Below are positions 26,144 through 39,287 of a stretch of DNA of 64,000 nt, in pieces. Source of the DNA: Viscum album (Eukaryota > Streptophyta > Magnoliopsida > Santalales > Viscaceae); the NCBI GenBank assembly GCA_963277665.1, contig OY728121.1, positions 956,014,097 to 956,078,096 of the forward strand. Direction: 5' to 3'. Within the stretch, counting starts at the first letter, position 1, and every line of letters begins with the position of its first letter. The position numbers and the translations under genes are program-made. Below the pieces are notes generated by a model. That model had not been told where the DNA came from, made no database searches, and saw only the letters and a program-made list of their open reading frames with translations.

Positions 26144-26549
26144 GGAGATGGTAGGTCGTACGTACGCATGAGTAACGTTTCCATTTTTCAATGATCATTA
26201 TGGAAAGAAGGTAATTATTATTTTATCCTTAAAAAATTATAATAATATCATAAATATCGTATTAATAATTTAAATATTAGTATATATCATCCATGTTATG
26301 TAGTGATGAAAAATGAATCACATCGCTTCATGGAGGTGATGGTTCACATGTACGCATGAACATCGATATTATTTTTATGTGCGTGGAAAGGTAAGAACAT
26401 AAATGATATATTATAATTTAATAATTATAAATATGTCATGAATATAATATATAAACATTAATTTCATCATTATAACCAATCTTGAGAGATGGTGATGGAA
26501 AATGAATTATATTGTTTCATGAGGCGGTAGTCCACCGTACACATGAATG
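26144..26549 (-). repeat. Three core-motif copies in the E3 3' LTR, spaced 188 bp
   Basis: Copies lie at 26520-26549, 26331-26365 and 26144-26177, in element order. The last is the best preserved and reads CATGCGTACGTACGACC, then TACCATCTCC, on the minus strand. Steps between TCTCC-equivalent ends are 188 and 188 bp. The sequence between copies is AT-rich and only weakly alike. Confidence 0.75.
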
Positions 26550-26881
26550 ATTAATTCCTTTCTCATTTGATGAAATTATAGATGGAATTAGGTGATGATA
26601 TTAAAATAATAACATATAAATATATTTAGGATACTATAGTTATTATTTTATCATGATTGAATAATATTTTAAGGAAGTGGAAGAAGAAATAGAATATAAA
26701 CACTTAATTAAAAATGATACCTCTTCTTCGGACGATCTCCTTTGATTAACACCTCTAAGGAGGGTGTTATGCCTAAACTAAGAGATCTAGTATGAGTAGA
26801 TGGATTATAATAATGTATTTGGCTAGATATTGTCTGATCCAAATAGGTTTTTAAGTGTATTGAAATGAGAAGAATGGGTGC

Positions 26882-26892
26882 CCTTTTATAGG
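26882..26892 (-). promoter_or_regulatory. TATA box of the E3 3' LTR
   Basis: The minus strand reads CCTATAAAAGG after CCCTCT. The identical box and context are in the other LTR at 34548-34558 and, slightly changed, in E0 and E5. Confidence 0.75.
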
Positions 26893-27807
26893 AGAGGGGA
26901 GGGGCACTCTTGGAATTCTTCAAAATATTAAATTAATACAAATTAATTTTCTATTTAAAATGGGTCCAAAGTGATTTATTTTTAATATATGATTAGTTTG
27001 GGTCTAAATTAATTTATACAATTAAAATTATACACATTTTAATTATTTTTTTAATCCTTATCTTTTTGTTTTAACCCTTTTAACTATTACTGTGATATCA
27101 TGTAATTTACACTTTGAGGGTTAATATAATTACTATAAAATTCCAAACTACAAATAAATGAGTGATTTATGTCATTTTATTACTTATAAAAAATATTTGT
27201 CTGAATTTTATATTTTAATAAATTTTATATCATTCAATAAAATATTTTATATTTTAAAATATCAATAATGTTAACTTTGACATTATTTATTACTTAACTT
27301 TATGAAAATACATTTCAAAAGATTGAAATATTTTTATATCCAAATTCAATGTGAAATTGATTAAAATGACCTAAATTGTATTAAATGATACAAAATTTAT
27401 ATATTTATACTCTATCACCAATCAAAAATATAATTTAGTACTATAAATGATTTAGACAAAAAATCTATTTTCAATTAAAATACAATATTTTTATCATTAT
27501 TCATCAAAACATGAAACTTATCAGAAAAATATCAAAAATAAACTAAAATAAATTTTTATATTATTATTTAAAATAAGATGTTTATTTTATCAAATATAAT
27601 TTATAAAAGTGTCAAAAAAATATATTTAAAACAAGTACGCCATCAAAAGGCGGCTAAACTGGCTTTTTAGAAAAATAATGTTTTTAACCATAAAACTAGA
27701 TTTATCGTATACACTCTTGAACATAGTGTCTAATTTAATTATTATATAATTCATAAATATTAATAAATATGAAAAATAATTATTCTATCATTACCTAGGT
27801 TGTTACA

Positions 27808-27820
27808 TTCTTCCCCTCTA
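27808..27820 (-). other. E3 polypurine tract
   Basis: The minus strand reads TAGAGGGGAAGAA and abuts the LTR start TGTAACAACC. Confidence 0.85.
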
Positions 27821-28598
27821 TTGGAAATTGTGTCCTCGCAATTTTATTTACTTATTAAATAAGTGGGGATATCTTTATCTCATATAATTTTCAGATTATC
27901 ATGTTTCCTCTTCAACCATATGGTTTTTTCATGAAAACTTAACTTGATTAATCGCCTTATTTTGCAACACCTTCTCTTTATGCTTAAGAACCTGAACTGA
28001 TTATTCCTCATAAGAAAGATTCTCTTCCAACTAAACTACTTCTGGACTAAAAACATGAGATGGATCTAGTATATACTTTCTTATTATTGAAACATGAAAA
28101 CAATTATGAACCTGGGATAAACTCATAGAAAAATCCACTCAATAGGAAATTGATCTAACTTTATCCAAGATTTCATAAGGTCTAATGGACCATGGACTCA
28201 TCTTCCCCTTCTTACCAAAACACATCACACTTTTCCACGGAGAAACTTTGATAAAAACATAACCCCTACCTCGAAAGAAAAATACTTTATCTGATTATTT
28301 TCATAATTTTTCTGCTTACTTTGAGTTTTCCTTATGTGTCACTAAATCAACTAAACTTTCTTTGTTGTTTCCTCTACCAATTCTGGTCCCATCAACTTCT
28401 TTTCACCTAATCCATCCCAAAATGTTAGATTTCAACACTATTATCCATATAATGCTTCAAATGGTGCCATATGTATTCTGGAATGAAAAATGTTATTGTA
28501 AAAAACTCAACCAAAGAAATATGTTGATCCCAACTTCCCTAGTAATCCATTGAACAAGCACGTAGAATATCCTCCAAGGTCTGAATTGTTCATTATAA

Positions 28599-28844
28599 CT
28601 ACCGATCTGATGGAGGATCAAAAAATGTACTGAAATTTAATTCAGTACCCAATGACTTCTGATGGCCTTTCCAAAATTTAGAAGTGAACCTGGGATCATG
28701 ATCAAATATAAGGGAGAGAGGAACTCCATGTAACCTAACTATCTCTTTAAGATAGATGTGATAAATTTGATCTAGATATAGAGTGTCTTGAATAGGAAGA
28801 AAATGAGTAGATTTATTTAATTGATCAAAAATAACCCAGATCAC
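28599..28844 (-). pseudogene. E3 integrase core fragment
   Basis: 81 codons contain WVIFDQLNKSTHFLPI, then [20 protein letters not shown], with the second catalytic Asp of the DDE triad kept in FDHDPRF. It ends at a worn version of the [11 protein letters not shown] box. Intact relatives read VISDRDPRFTS. Confidence 0.88.
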
Positions 28845-30863
28845 ATTGTTACCTCAAGAAGTCTTTAGCAATCCCACTATGAAATCCATAGATATATTTT
28901 CCCATTTCCACTCTGGCACTAGAAAAGGCTGAAGCATCCCTTTCGATAAATTTCATTCTTCTTTAACCTATTGACAAGTCAAACATATTAGGGTAAAATC
29001 AATAATATCTCTTTTCATTCCATCCTACCAGTAATACTCTCAATGGTCTCTGTACATCTTAGTGCTTCCAGGATGAACTGAAAATAGAGAACTATGAGCT
29101 TCAAATAATAACTCTTTCTTCAACTTTGAATCAAAAGGAACATATAATATCTTCCCAAATCTCAAAAACCAACCTTTATCAATGTTAAATTCATTAAACT
29201 TTACCTTTTTAACCAATTATACATTTTTCTATAACTCACGTTCTTCCTTCTATGCTTGCTTATTTCTATCTGATAGAGGCGATTACACTGAAACTTGAAA
29301 CAAAACAGAGGAATTTCCTGCACCAACAATTTCTAAGCCAAAATTTATCAAATAATTAACCAAAGGGTTTCATTTCAATCATAAAATAGTTAATGTAGCA
29401 TTACTTTTTTTACTCAAAGTATCAACCACTTTATTTTTTCAAAGATGGTAAATAATCATGTAACTATAATCCTTGATTAGCTCCAAACATTTTCTTTGTA
29501 TCATGTTCAATTATTTATGATTGAATATATACTTCAAACTTTTATGGTCAGTATATATTTCACATTTTACTCCATATAAATTATTCCTCTAAATTTTTAA
29601 TGAAAAAACAACAGCATCTAATTCCAAATCATGTGTAGGATAATTTAACTCATAAGGTTTAAAATGATGTGAAGTATAAGAAATTACCTGATCATTCTAA
29701 AATAGGACACAACCAATTCCTTTCAATGAATCATCATAAAAAAATTTCCATTTCTAAAAGTTAGGGATAGAACTATATCATTCATCAATCTCCCTTCTAA
29801 TTCCTAAAAACAATCATCACATCATTTTTTCTCAATGAACTTAACACCTTTTTGAATTAACTTAGTCATTGGTCTAGATAACTGTGAAAAGTTTTCAAGA
29901 AACCTCCATAAATAATCTACTAAACCAAGAAAACTATTAATCATGGTTATATTTTTGGGTCTTGGTCATTCTTCAACAAATTTAGTTTTAGTAGGATCAA
30001 TAATTATGTCATCTTTAGAAATAATGTGACTAAGGAAATAAATTATTTGCAACAAAAATTCACACTTGTTGAATTTCCCAAAAAGATTATTTTATTTAAA
30101 GGTTTTAAAAATAACCCTTATATGTTTTTCATGTTCCTTTTTAATTTTATAATATACCTAAATTTTATTAATAAACACAACCACAAACTTATCCAAGAAC
30201 TAATGAAATATTTTATTTATAAGATCCATGAATACATTAGGTGTATTAGTTAACCCAAACATCATAACTACAAATTCATAATGCCTATATCTAGTCCTAA
30301 ATGAAGTCTTTGGAATGTCTTCTTCTTTTAATTTCAACTGATGATACCCTAACCTCAGGTCAACCTCTAAAAAATATTTTTCCCCTTAGATATGACAAAA
30401 CAAATCATTAATATGAGGAAAAGGGTACTTTTTCTTAACAATGATGTTATTCAAGGCTCTATAATCAATGAAAAGTCTCATTGAACCATATTTATTATTA
30501 ACAAAAAAATAGGATCACCCCCACAATAAAGTGCTAGGTTATATGAAACCTTTATCTAGAAACTCTTGTAACTACTTTTTTTAGTTCTATAAGTTCTAAT
30601 TCAGTCATTTGATAAGAGGTTTTTGAAAGTGGATTAGCATCAGGAACCAATTCAACAGTAAATTCAACTTCTCGATCAGGTATAATACCTAGAAACTAAT
30701 TAGGGAAAATATTAAGATACTTATTTACCACTGGCACATCATTAATCTGAATAATTACTTTGTTTTCAATAATATGTGAAAGATAACATTAATTTCCAAA
30801 TTTTAAAATTTTATTAGCTTCTTGGTATGTTATAAATGGTATGGGTTCATTCTTGTACACAAA

Positions 30864-31070
30864 CTAAAACACTTTATGAAAAGAAACTTCTTTAGATCTA
30901 TAGTTTATCTTATCATGGTAAACAAAAATCCAATCCATTCCTAGAATAACATCAAACTCTATGAGAGGAAAAACAATAATGTTTATAGGTAAATTATTTA
31001 CACAAAAAATGACAAGAATATCCTTATAATTTATTTTTTCCTTAATATTTCCCTTAGGTGTTTTCACCAT
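30864..31070 (-). pseudogene. E3 aspartic protease fragment
   Basis: It reads NLPINIIVFPLIEFDVILGM, then DWIFVYHDKINYRSKEVSF, the distal half of the retropepsin-like domain with the DVILGMDW box intact. The catalytic segment upstream near 31135-31165 reads VFFDFGSTHS, with DFG in place of DSG or DTG, the same change as in E5. Confidence 0.87.
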
Positions 31071-31842
31071 AAGTTATGGATTCATTTCTTGAGGTGTAAT
31101 TTTAAATTTACCAGAAAATTTCTCAAAAATGAAAGAATGTGTAGACCCGAAATCAAAAAACACATTGGAATAATATGAATAAACAAAAAATATACCTAAT
31201 ACCACTTCATTTCATGGCCCAACATCAGCTGAAGTAGTTCAAAAGGGTTTCACCACACCTTTCTGCTTATATTCTGATTGTTTCACATTATTTGGGTTTC
31301 TCTTCGGACACTCGTTTTCATAATGACTCGTCTCATTGAATTTAAAACATTTTACTGACTATATATCAGAATTTTTTTACCACTAACATGATCTTTTTCA
31401 GTGTAGTTATGAGCCTTATGCCCCATTTTACCACATCAAAAGCACTTACCGAAATTCATAAGGCATTACCTAGTGTTTTTTTACCAAAATTCTCACAAAC
31501 TGTAAACATAATTTTCTTACCACCATACTTATTTGATGAATATTCCCTTTCACCTGCCACCTCAACCACTTTTTTTGTTAGTTTTCAAAGAACACATGAT
31601 CATCAGAAAACTCCATTTCCACTATCTCTGCACATCAAAAAAGATTTTCATAACTTTTGAATTCATGAAAATCTAATGCCCTTCGATATTTTGGATTTAA
31701 TCCTGAGTAAAACAATTGATTTTACTATCAAGATCCCCAATGAAATTTAAGTGTACCTAGGAAGTCGAGTGAATTCTTCTTCATATAAATCCACTGAATC
31801 CTCCTCTTTTCTCAATTCCAAGAATTGTTTTTCCATCATAAG

Positions 31843-32127
31843 TCAAACCTCCTTAGTAAAATATTTCTCAAGAAAAATATTTTTGAATTCATCCCATTCC
31901 AAATCATCAATATCCTCACTCTCCTTGATATTTTTAACCATAAACCACCACTGGTTGACTTTAACTTCAAAATAGTAAATAGTAAGACTAACATTTTGAT
32001 TGTCTGAACACCATATGACATTGAAAATATTTTCTAGGGATTTAATCCACCCTTTAGAAACCACTTGGTTAGAAGGTACATTAAAATCTGGAGGATGTTT
32101 CCTCATAAAATGTTCTAATGCTGACAT
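31843..32127 (-). pseudogene. E3 Gag capsid fragment (retrotransposon gag family)
   Basis: 94 codons: RKHPPDFNVPSNQVVSKGWI, then ENIFNVIWCSDNQNVSLTIY, then WDEFKNIFLEKYFTKEV. This is the standard plant Gypsy capsid pattern, with a PPxF start, a W near residue 27, and WxxFxxxFxxKYF. It aligns with E5 at 52069-52330. Confidence 0.9.
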
Positions 32128-32452
32128 ATTCCTCTATGGTTGTTCTAGAGGATCTCATGCATGGATTCCAAAACCATTTATATCTTGTTTCTACAGATCC
32201 ATCACAGCAAAAAACTATTTAGTTCCGATTATGACCATCTCAGAATGCTGATTTGGAAGGATGTTTTCCTCTCAATGTATTCCCATCATAGTTTCCTTGT
32301 TTCCTATGTGAAAAAACCATTTTGAATAGATATACCTTGGACAAAGTAATATAGTAATCTTCATATACTATATAAACTTAACCATTATGTAAAAAAATCA
32401 TTTTTTTATATTCTATTACCAATATCCTAACCCCTAAATTTATCTAAACTAG

Positions 32453-32464
32453 CCTTTGATACCA
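32453..32464 (-). other. E3 primer binding site (tRNA-iMet type)
   Basis: The minus strand reads TGGTATCAAAGG, two bases (GT) inside the 5' LTR end, the same spacing and GT dinucleotide as in E5. Confidence 0.87.
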
Positions 32465-33808
32465 ACTACAATCACCCGGCCTTAAACATTACATAATCTT
32501 GAGTTTTAGTCAATAAATTACTTTCTTTCACATTGAGGATCTTTTTAGGTTTAGAGTTGATGAGAATTAGGTCATAATTCATACATAACATCCCACTTTC
32601 ATACAAATTGGATACTTATAAAATAGTATCAACTTATTTCATAATATAAAACTTTAAAATAAAACATGATTTATTTTTCATGAAAAAACTTCATAACATT
32701 CAACATGACTTTCTCATTCCTCTTACCCATACTTTTACCCTATGAAAAACATTTTAAAACTTAGGATGAGAACAAAAATATATTTAAGGGACATAGAAAT
32801 AAATAAATTTTTATTCCATGAATACTTTAAACCCATGAAAACATTTTCACAATGTTATATTTTTCACCCATAAAACATAAGCTTCTTAGCTTACCTCATG
32901 AAATCATAAGTTTCCTATAAAACTCCATAAGGAAAAATAAATCATAAAGGTATCTTGAAGAGTCCATATCACTCTTAAATTTATTTTAACTATCATATCT
33001 ATATAGGTAGTAACCTTCATGGTTACATTTAGAATACCCACCGCAATATATTCCCTTAATCTCTTAGGAGAAACGCTGCCGATTAACTCCATCTCATTAC
33101 CCAATGTGTTGAAGAGCTATCACAGGCTCACTCATCCACATTTTATCACATAAAAACTCATACTCATAAACTATTCCTAATAACAATAACATAATCACAA
33201 CACATAAAATAATCATAAATTAAAAATAACATTTCCACTTTGAAATCAAATTTCATTTTTACAAAGCCACTCACTCATAAATGAAAATAATTTATTTGAA
33301 AATAAAATTGTAAACATATAAAGTAAGAATTGAAAAATTAAAGTGACATAAAATTGGTAAAATATATTCATTCCATATGAGCTAAAAACATTCCCTTTTA
33401 ACTGTTGTAAAAATTAGTTGGAAAAGGATCTTTAAATGAGGGTTTTTAAAAGAAATTACCTTACCTTGAGTCTGAATCATCACGTACAATATTTATCTTC
33501 ATAAATAATAAACATAGGTTAATTATTTAATTTCTTGAGAAAATTTTTAATCTTTATTATTACATTTATATCACTTACTATCATGTTATAACAATTATTT
33601 AATTATTTAAGTTCATGTCAGATGTTTTGATGATATTCGGTACTTGAGTCTAAAATGAATTTGGTATGATATCAATAGTCAAAGTGCTCATAATAACATC
33701 ATCTAAAGAATAATATTAAGGAAATAATAATCAGTTTTATATATCCATTATACTTTTAAATCAAACCAATTATGTATGTTTATGGAAAATGAACAACGTT
33801 ATAATCAT

Positions 33809-34210
33809 GGAGATGGTTGGTCGTACGTACACATGAGTAACATTTCCATTTTTCAATGATCATTATGGAAAAAAGGTAATTATTATTTTATCTTTAAAAA
33901 ATAACAATAATATCATAAATATTATATTAATAATTTAAATATACTAATATATATCATCCATATGATGTGGTGATGAAAAACAAATCACATCGCTTCGTGG
34001 TGGTGATAGTTCACATGTACGCATGAACGACGTTATCATTTTTATGTTCATAGAAAGGTAAGAAATTAAATGATATATTATAATTTAATAATGATAAATA
34101 TGTCATTAATATAATATATAAACATTAATTTCATCATTATAACCAGTCTTGAGAGATTGTGATAGAAAAAAAATTATATCGGTTCGCGAGGTGGTAGTTC
34201 ATCGTACACA
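33809..34210 (-). repeat. Three core-motif copies in the E3 5' LTR, spaced 188-190 bp
   Basis: Steps between equivalent bases are 190 and 188 bp. The 33809 copy contains the self-complementary GTACGTAC. The order, spacing and strand agree with the array in the 3' LTR. Confidence 0.75.
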
Positions 34211-34547
34211 TTTCCTTTCCCATTTGATAAAATTAGAGATAGATTTATGTGATGATATTAACATAATAACATATTAGTATATTTATTATGATAGATTTAT
34301 TATTTAATCATGGTTTAATAAGATTTTAAGGAAGTGGAAGAAGAAATAAAATAGAAACACTTAATTAAAAACAATACCACTTCTTCAGACGATCTCCTTT
34401 GATTAACACCTTAACACCTATAAAGAGGGTGTTATGCCTAAACTAGGAGCTATAGGATGTTTTGATAGGATTATTTGAAGTTATTTGGGAAGATATTTTC
34501 CAAAACAAATAGATTTTTATGTTTATTGAAATGATAATAATTGGTTC

Positions 34548-34558
34548 CCTTTTATAGG
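34548..34558 (-). promoter_or_regulatory. TATA box of the E3 5' LTR
   Basis: CCTATAAAAGG on the minus strand, identical to the box at 26882-26892. As the 5' LTR copy, this is the one that would have driven the element's RNA. Confidence 0.75.
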
Positions 34559-36185
34559 AGAGGGGAGGGGCACTCTTGGAATTCTTCAAAATATTAAATG
34601 AGTATAAATTAATTTTTTATTCCAAATTCATCAAAAGTGATTTATTTAGAATATAGGATGAGTTTGAATTGAAATACATTCATCCAATTAAAATTAGATG
34701 AGTTTTGATTATTTTTTTAACCCTTATCTTTTTGTTTTAACCCTTTTAACTCTTACCATGATATCATATAATTTACACTTTGAGTGTTAATATAATTATT
34801 ATAAAATGCCAAAAAAAATAAATAAATGAGTCGTTGTTGAAATTTTTTGACTTATACCAGTTGTTTTTCCAAATTTTATATTTTTAGAAATTTTATATCA
34901 TTTAATAAAAATATTTTATATTTTAAAATATCAATAATGTCAATTTTGACACTATTCATTACTTGGGTTTTAAAATTAGAATAATAAGATAAATTCAAAA
35001 CAATACTTATAAAACACCACTAACATGTAAAATTATTCTAAAAAAATTATGACATTAATCATCTCAAATTATATTTATTTTAGTATTTTTAAAATCATTT
35101 ATTCGTTATTTCCTTTAATTAAACAAGTATTGCATCATCATTGTGAAATCCTTTAATGTAATTATTTATTCTCTAAAAGTTAAAAATAAATTATCATGAT
35201 AAATATAAACATTTTATATTTCAAAATACTATTTATAGTTAAACATATTCCCTATATAACCTCATATTAAAAATAATTCACTTGTTAAATCAAAAGTGTG
35301 ACAAAATTGACATTTCATTGAATATAATATTATAAATGTCATAATCTCCTACAAGTGGCTTCAAAAGATTAAAATTTAATCCAAATGATTATTTTGGTCA
35401 AACCATACTCATAAAATGAAATTAGGACAAGTTTTAGGGTAATTTTATAATATTTATAATATTATTTTTACCCTTAATTACCCAATTTACCTTTAACTGT
35501 GTTAATAAAAAAATTACTAAAGTTACTATTCATATTATCCAAAAATAAAAGGGAAGTATTTATATTATTTGGATCTTCTTATTCCAAATATGGAATCCAC
35601 TTTTACAAATTAAAAACATAGAAATTGTAGAAATTGATTAAAAAATAATATCATTGATAGAATGAGAAAATGGATTTTTAAAGTAAAAACGTTTAAAAGA
35701 TTGAAATGTTTTTATATCCAAATTCAATGTGAAATTGATTGTAATGACCTTAATTGGATTAAATGATAAAAACTTGATCTATTTATACTTTATATCCAAT
35801 CAAAAATATAATTTAACATTATAAATTATTTAGATGAAAAATCTATTTTCAATTAAAATGCAATATTTTTTTCACTATTCATCAAAACATGATACTTATG
35901 AGAAAAATACCAAAAATACAACCAAAGAAAAAATTTATATTACTCTTTCAAAAAATAATTTTATTTTATCAAATATAATTTATAAAAGTTTCAAAAACTA
36001 GATTTAAAATAAGTGTGTCATCAAAAGGCGGCAAAACTGTCTTTTTATAAAAATAAAGTTTTAAACCCTAAAACCGGATTTATCATATATGATCTTGAAA
36101 ATAGTGTCTATTTTAATTATTATATAACTAATAAATATTAATAAATTTGAAAAATAATTATTCTATCATTACCTAAGTTGTTACA

Positions 36186-37560
36186 TTGTAACTTGAATTA
36201 AACAAAGAAATGTTTAAAACAAAAGTCGATCTTATTTTTCTTTTGATTGGGTATATTTTTCTTCTATGTCCATATTTTTTAAAATTATTTTGTAAAAGTA
36301 ATTTTTATTTACTAAAAATATTTATTAAGGACATTCTATGTTAACCTTGAATTTTTAAAATGTTTCAAAGGAATCTTTCTAAAATTTTCTAAAAGGGTCA
36401 TTTTTTACTTTCTTTTACAAAAAAATCAAACGAAATGTTTTCTCTTTTAATGTATATAGAAATAATGTAATTTCCTTCCACCATAACCATTTTATGATAT
36501 TTTTCCTCTTCTATAGGACTTAAATGGTTTTTAAAATAAAAATATTTAATGAAAATTTATTTTAATGTTTCTCTTCCATTTTCCAAAATACTTGATTTTA
36601 TTACAAAATCTATATTTCTGATGAATTGAAAGTCATATTCTATCTATTATTAATTTTTTGTTCATTAACTTTCTCTTGAAAAATTTAGTATTTTGTAATC
36701 ATTTTTCATTTAACATTACATTTCTCTTAAATATCCATATTCTTTGTATCATGGATATGATTATTACATAAACTATATACCATTTCTGCATATGGTATTT
36801 TATTATGAAAGTTAATCAATTAACTGGGGAAATATTGATATTTCGTATCCTTTACTCAATACGGATATTTATGGATAAGGAATATTGTTTATGAATTAAA
36901 TTAATAATTCAATATATGAATAATTCATTGGATATACAGTGATAGTTGAATCCCAGAATTATATATCCCCTCGATGCATTGACAGGTCTCACGAGACAAA
37001 CCTATTGGCCAAACTTATTAAATGTGTTTCTAGTGTATACCTACCCATAGTTTAAACTGTCTTGGTGTAATGCCTTTATGGTAAAAATATCATGATTTTT
37101 GAGATCTTGACGTCCAATATTATGCATTTTCTTTATTGACAATTTATCTATTATTATCAATGAGATTACTGCATTGATATTATCCATAGATTCATTTCAT
37201 GCTCAATTTTTTGATTAAATAGTATGTGTTTTCAGTTATTTGCCTTTTCATATTGATTATTACTTATTTACTCATGATAGATTCTATTTTACATAACTCT
37301 TATTGAGCATATGAACTCATCCTTTATTTTTTTCCCTTTCATTGGGATATAAAGAAGGATATTATGAATAATGTCAAGGATGAGAGAACATTTCTTATGC
37401 TATGTATTTTATATTTTTAATGTTATATGGGAATATTGTATGTATCTATTTCTTCAAGACTACTAAAGTGGTCGGTCCTTGAGTATGATATCTCTTGTAT
37501 CTTATGAAAATGTATTAAAGTATACATTAGCTCTTGTCTTCTAGGGTCGGGTTCTCTATA
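36186..37560 (+). repeat. E0 LTR, segment 3 (U5 end)
   Basis: It resumes the E0 LTR after E3. Shared landmarks with the E5 LTR, in order: ATTGATATTTCGTAT near 36834, CATTGGAT then CTCGATGCATTGACAGGTCTC near 36971, AGACAAAC, and CTACTAAAGTGGTCGGTC near 37463. It ends TCTCTATA at 37560, where E5 has GCTTTATA, followed by AATATCA, a plausible worn iMet primer site. No E0 gag or pol is visible beyond it. Confidence 0.73.
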
Positions 37561-38210
37561 GAATATCATGTGATCTCAAAAAGTCATCTCAAAGATCCAA
37601 TTCTCAAATCTCAAAGCTACTTATCTCAATCACTTGATCTCTCTCCTCTAAATTGTATCACTCCTTATTAAGAGACAAGGGAGCTGAATTGTAATGGGTT
37701 TGCACCAAGAAAATATTTCTCTTATCATCCTACCTTCTGCAACAGGTTTATTGCTACAACAAATGAAAAGAAAGGGAGATAGGTGCTTGCTAACATTCAA
37801 GTAAGGGAGGCAGGTTTCTTTCAACTTCTATCAAAAAGAAAGGGAGGGATTGGTTTCTTTATATCTATTAAAATAAAGGTAATAATACAAACCTTTTAAC
37901 CTGAGGGGAGGATACATAGGGGCTCAAACTAAGCTATTATAGAACTCCTTTATAAAACCATGTTTTCTCTCTTTTAATTTGCACATTGCATCATCTTATC
38001 TTGATACACATAAAGTGCATAAACTCGATAAGTTTTCTTTCAGCTATGCTTACTCTCTTAATTGATTTTAATATTATCTTTTATAATACATATCGAATTT
38101 ATCGCTTTATCACTACATAGTATCAAAATCATTTTGTTTCAAATTTTCCCTTTTCATTTATTATTTTATTTTTTTAAAGGAAATTTACCCCCCCCCCCAC
38201 TATTGTCATT
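37561..38210 (+). repeat. Probable Copia-type LTR end, primer site and leader
   Basis: At 38119-38138 AGTATCAAAATCATTTTG follows TATCACTACA. Plant Copia elements have an ACA LTR end followed by TTGGTATCAGAGCCATTTTG, and the match, including the CATTTTG tail, is good after allowing G-to-A changes. The preceding 550 bases hold no gene. I cannot place the LTR start, and no second copy or pol is present. An 11-C run lies at 38188-38198. Confidence 0.4.
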
Positions 38211-39287
38211 CTACTCCGACCAAAAACATAATTATTAGGTAACCTACATCCTGCTTTCCTTAGATAAGATAACTCATGCGTACCCAACTTTTTCATAAAG
38301 CTATCTGTTTGGATAATCAAGGTCTTTGAAAGGGTTTTCTTGGAAATGAATCTAACACGTAGTATTTTTATTGAGTTCTTAACATCTCACTATATTATAT
38401 AATGTATTTCCTTTGAGATTTGTGTTATTTTTTCAAAAAAAAGTCCAATTTTATTCACACACTTCCAAATTCACCCCATGCATAAGGTTCCTAAAAATAT
38501 TTAATTTAAAGGTTTAGAATCATAAAGAACCAAAATCCCCATAAGGGAAAGTATGATTCGATATATAGCCAGCCCTCACTTTTCTAGATAGATCCTAAGC
38601 TCCCAAGCCATTGAGAAGTCTAAAAGAATTCCCCATTATCCATAGATCAATACTCAAGAGAGATCTTAATTCCAGTACAGTCCTATCACATAATATGTAT
38701 AAATCATAATCATCCCTAACAATCAAATACATGACCCATGAAAAAAACAAATTTATGGTTGAACATAACCAAATATTATGTTGTACCTAACATGTAATTC
38801 CTTATATGCATGATTTTACATTTATAAGAAGCAGTTTAATATTTTATACTAAATCGTGCATTTATTCATAATATAAAACCTTTATATTCCTGAATTAAAA
38901 AAAGTAGTGAATAACTTAATAAATGATTGATTCATAAATTTAGACTTCTGACAAACATTTATGAACATTTTATAAATAAAAAATTATAAAAATTTCATAA
39001 TTATACAATCTTTTATGGATATTCCATAAATAAATAAACATGAACATTTTACATTTCGTAAAATATCAATGTTTTCATATTATAATTTTACATGGTATTC
39101 AATATGAATTCCTGTATATTTCATATTATTATTTATGAACATTTCATAAAATAATATAAACTTTTTTATATTTGGCATTTTTTTAATTTATAAACACTTT
39201 ACATATTAATAAACCATGGAAATTCACTTTAAACCTAAATTGTATCCACCTAAACAATTTTGATATAGTTTAAATATCCCTTTATCT
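38211..39287. other. Unassigned AT-rich DNA
   Basis: I see no coding region, repeat partner or RNA gene. The stretch from about 38840 to 39200 is very AT-rich with repeated CATTTTATAAAT-like phrases, probably old TE or drifted intergenic sequence. Confidence 0.4.

Larger units (their letters stand above)
24796..27807 (-). repeat. E3 3' LTR, 3012 bp, internally deleted
   Basis: It matches the other LTR from end to end except near 27295-27325, where about 700 bp present at 34980-35690 of the other copy is missing. The missing block resembles the U3 of the E5 LTR (the GGTAATTAAGGGTAAAA area), so it is ancestral and this copy carries the deletion. It holds three core-motif copies, a TATA box and a splice-donor-like site. 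Confidence 0.88.
27844..32320 (-). pseudogene. E3 gag-pol polyprotein, degenerate
   Basis: The likely start is ATG at 32320 (MVFSHRKQGNYDGNT); the terminal TAA is at 27844-27846. Gag capsid is at 31843-32127, and two zinc knuckles (about 31399-31452 and 31308-31351) have each lost one Cys. Protease is at 30864-31150, RT about 29900-30700, RNase H about 29250-29700, integrase about 28400-29080, and a C-terminal tail follows. The RT catalytic box at 30155-30178 reads VFINKI followed by a stop, so both catalytic Asp are gone. Gag and pol appear to have been one frame, as in E5. Confidence 0.88.
24796..36185 (-). mobile_element. E3: complete Ty3/Gypsy element, 11.4 kb, nested in E0
   Basis: LTRs at 24796-27807 and 32467-36185 flank a minus-strand gag-pol with primer site and polypurine tract. 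Flanking pentamers are tttta (24791-24795) and ttgta (36186-36190), a four-of-five match expected of an old 5-bp duplication. The E0 LTR continues on the far side. The LTRs share the R/U5 core-motif array with E0 and E5 but otherwise belong to a separate family. Confidence 0.9.
32467..36185 (-). repeat. E3 5' LTR, 3719 bp
   Basis: Full-length LTR. In element sense it starts TGTAACAACTTAGG at 36185 and ends GGCCGGGTGATTGTA at 32467. It has core-motif copies at 33809-33843, 33998-34032 and 34186-34210, a TATA box at 34548-34558, and a donor-like CAAG/GTAAG at 33463. The 34980-35690 block absent from the 3' LTR is present here. Confidence 0.9.

Noticed and set aside
26144..34210. Centromeric satellite as an explanation of the 188-190-bp periodicity
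   Set aside because: Only two or three diverged units occur per LTR, always at the same LTR position; satellites form long homogeneous arrays.
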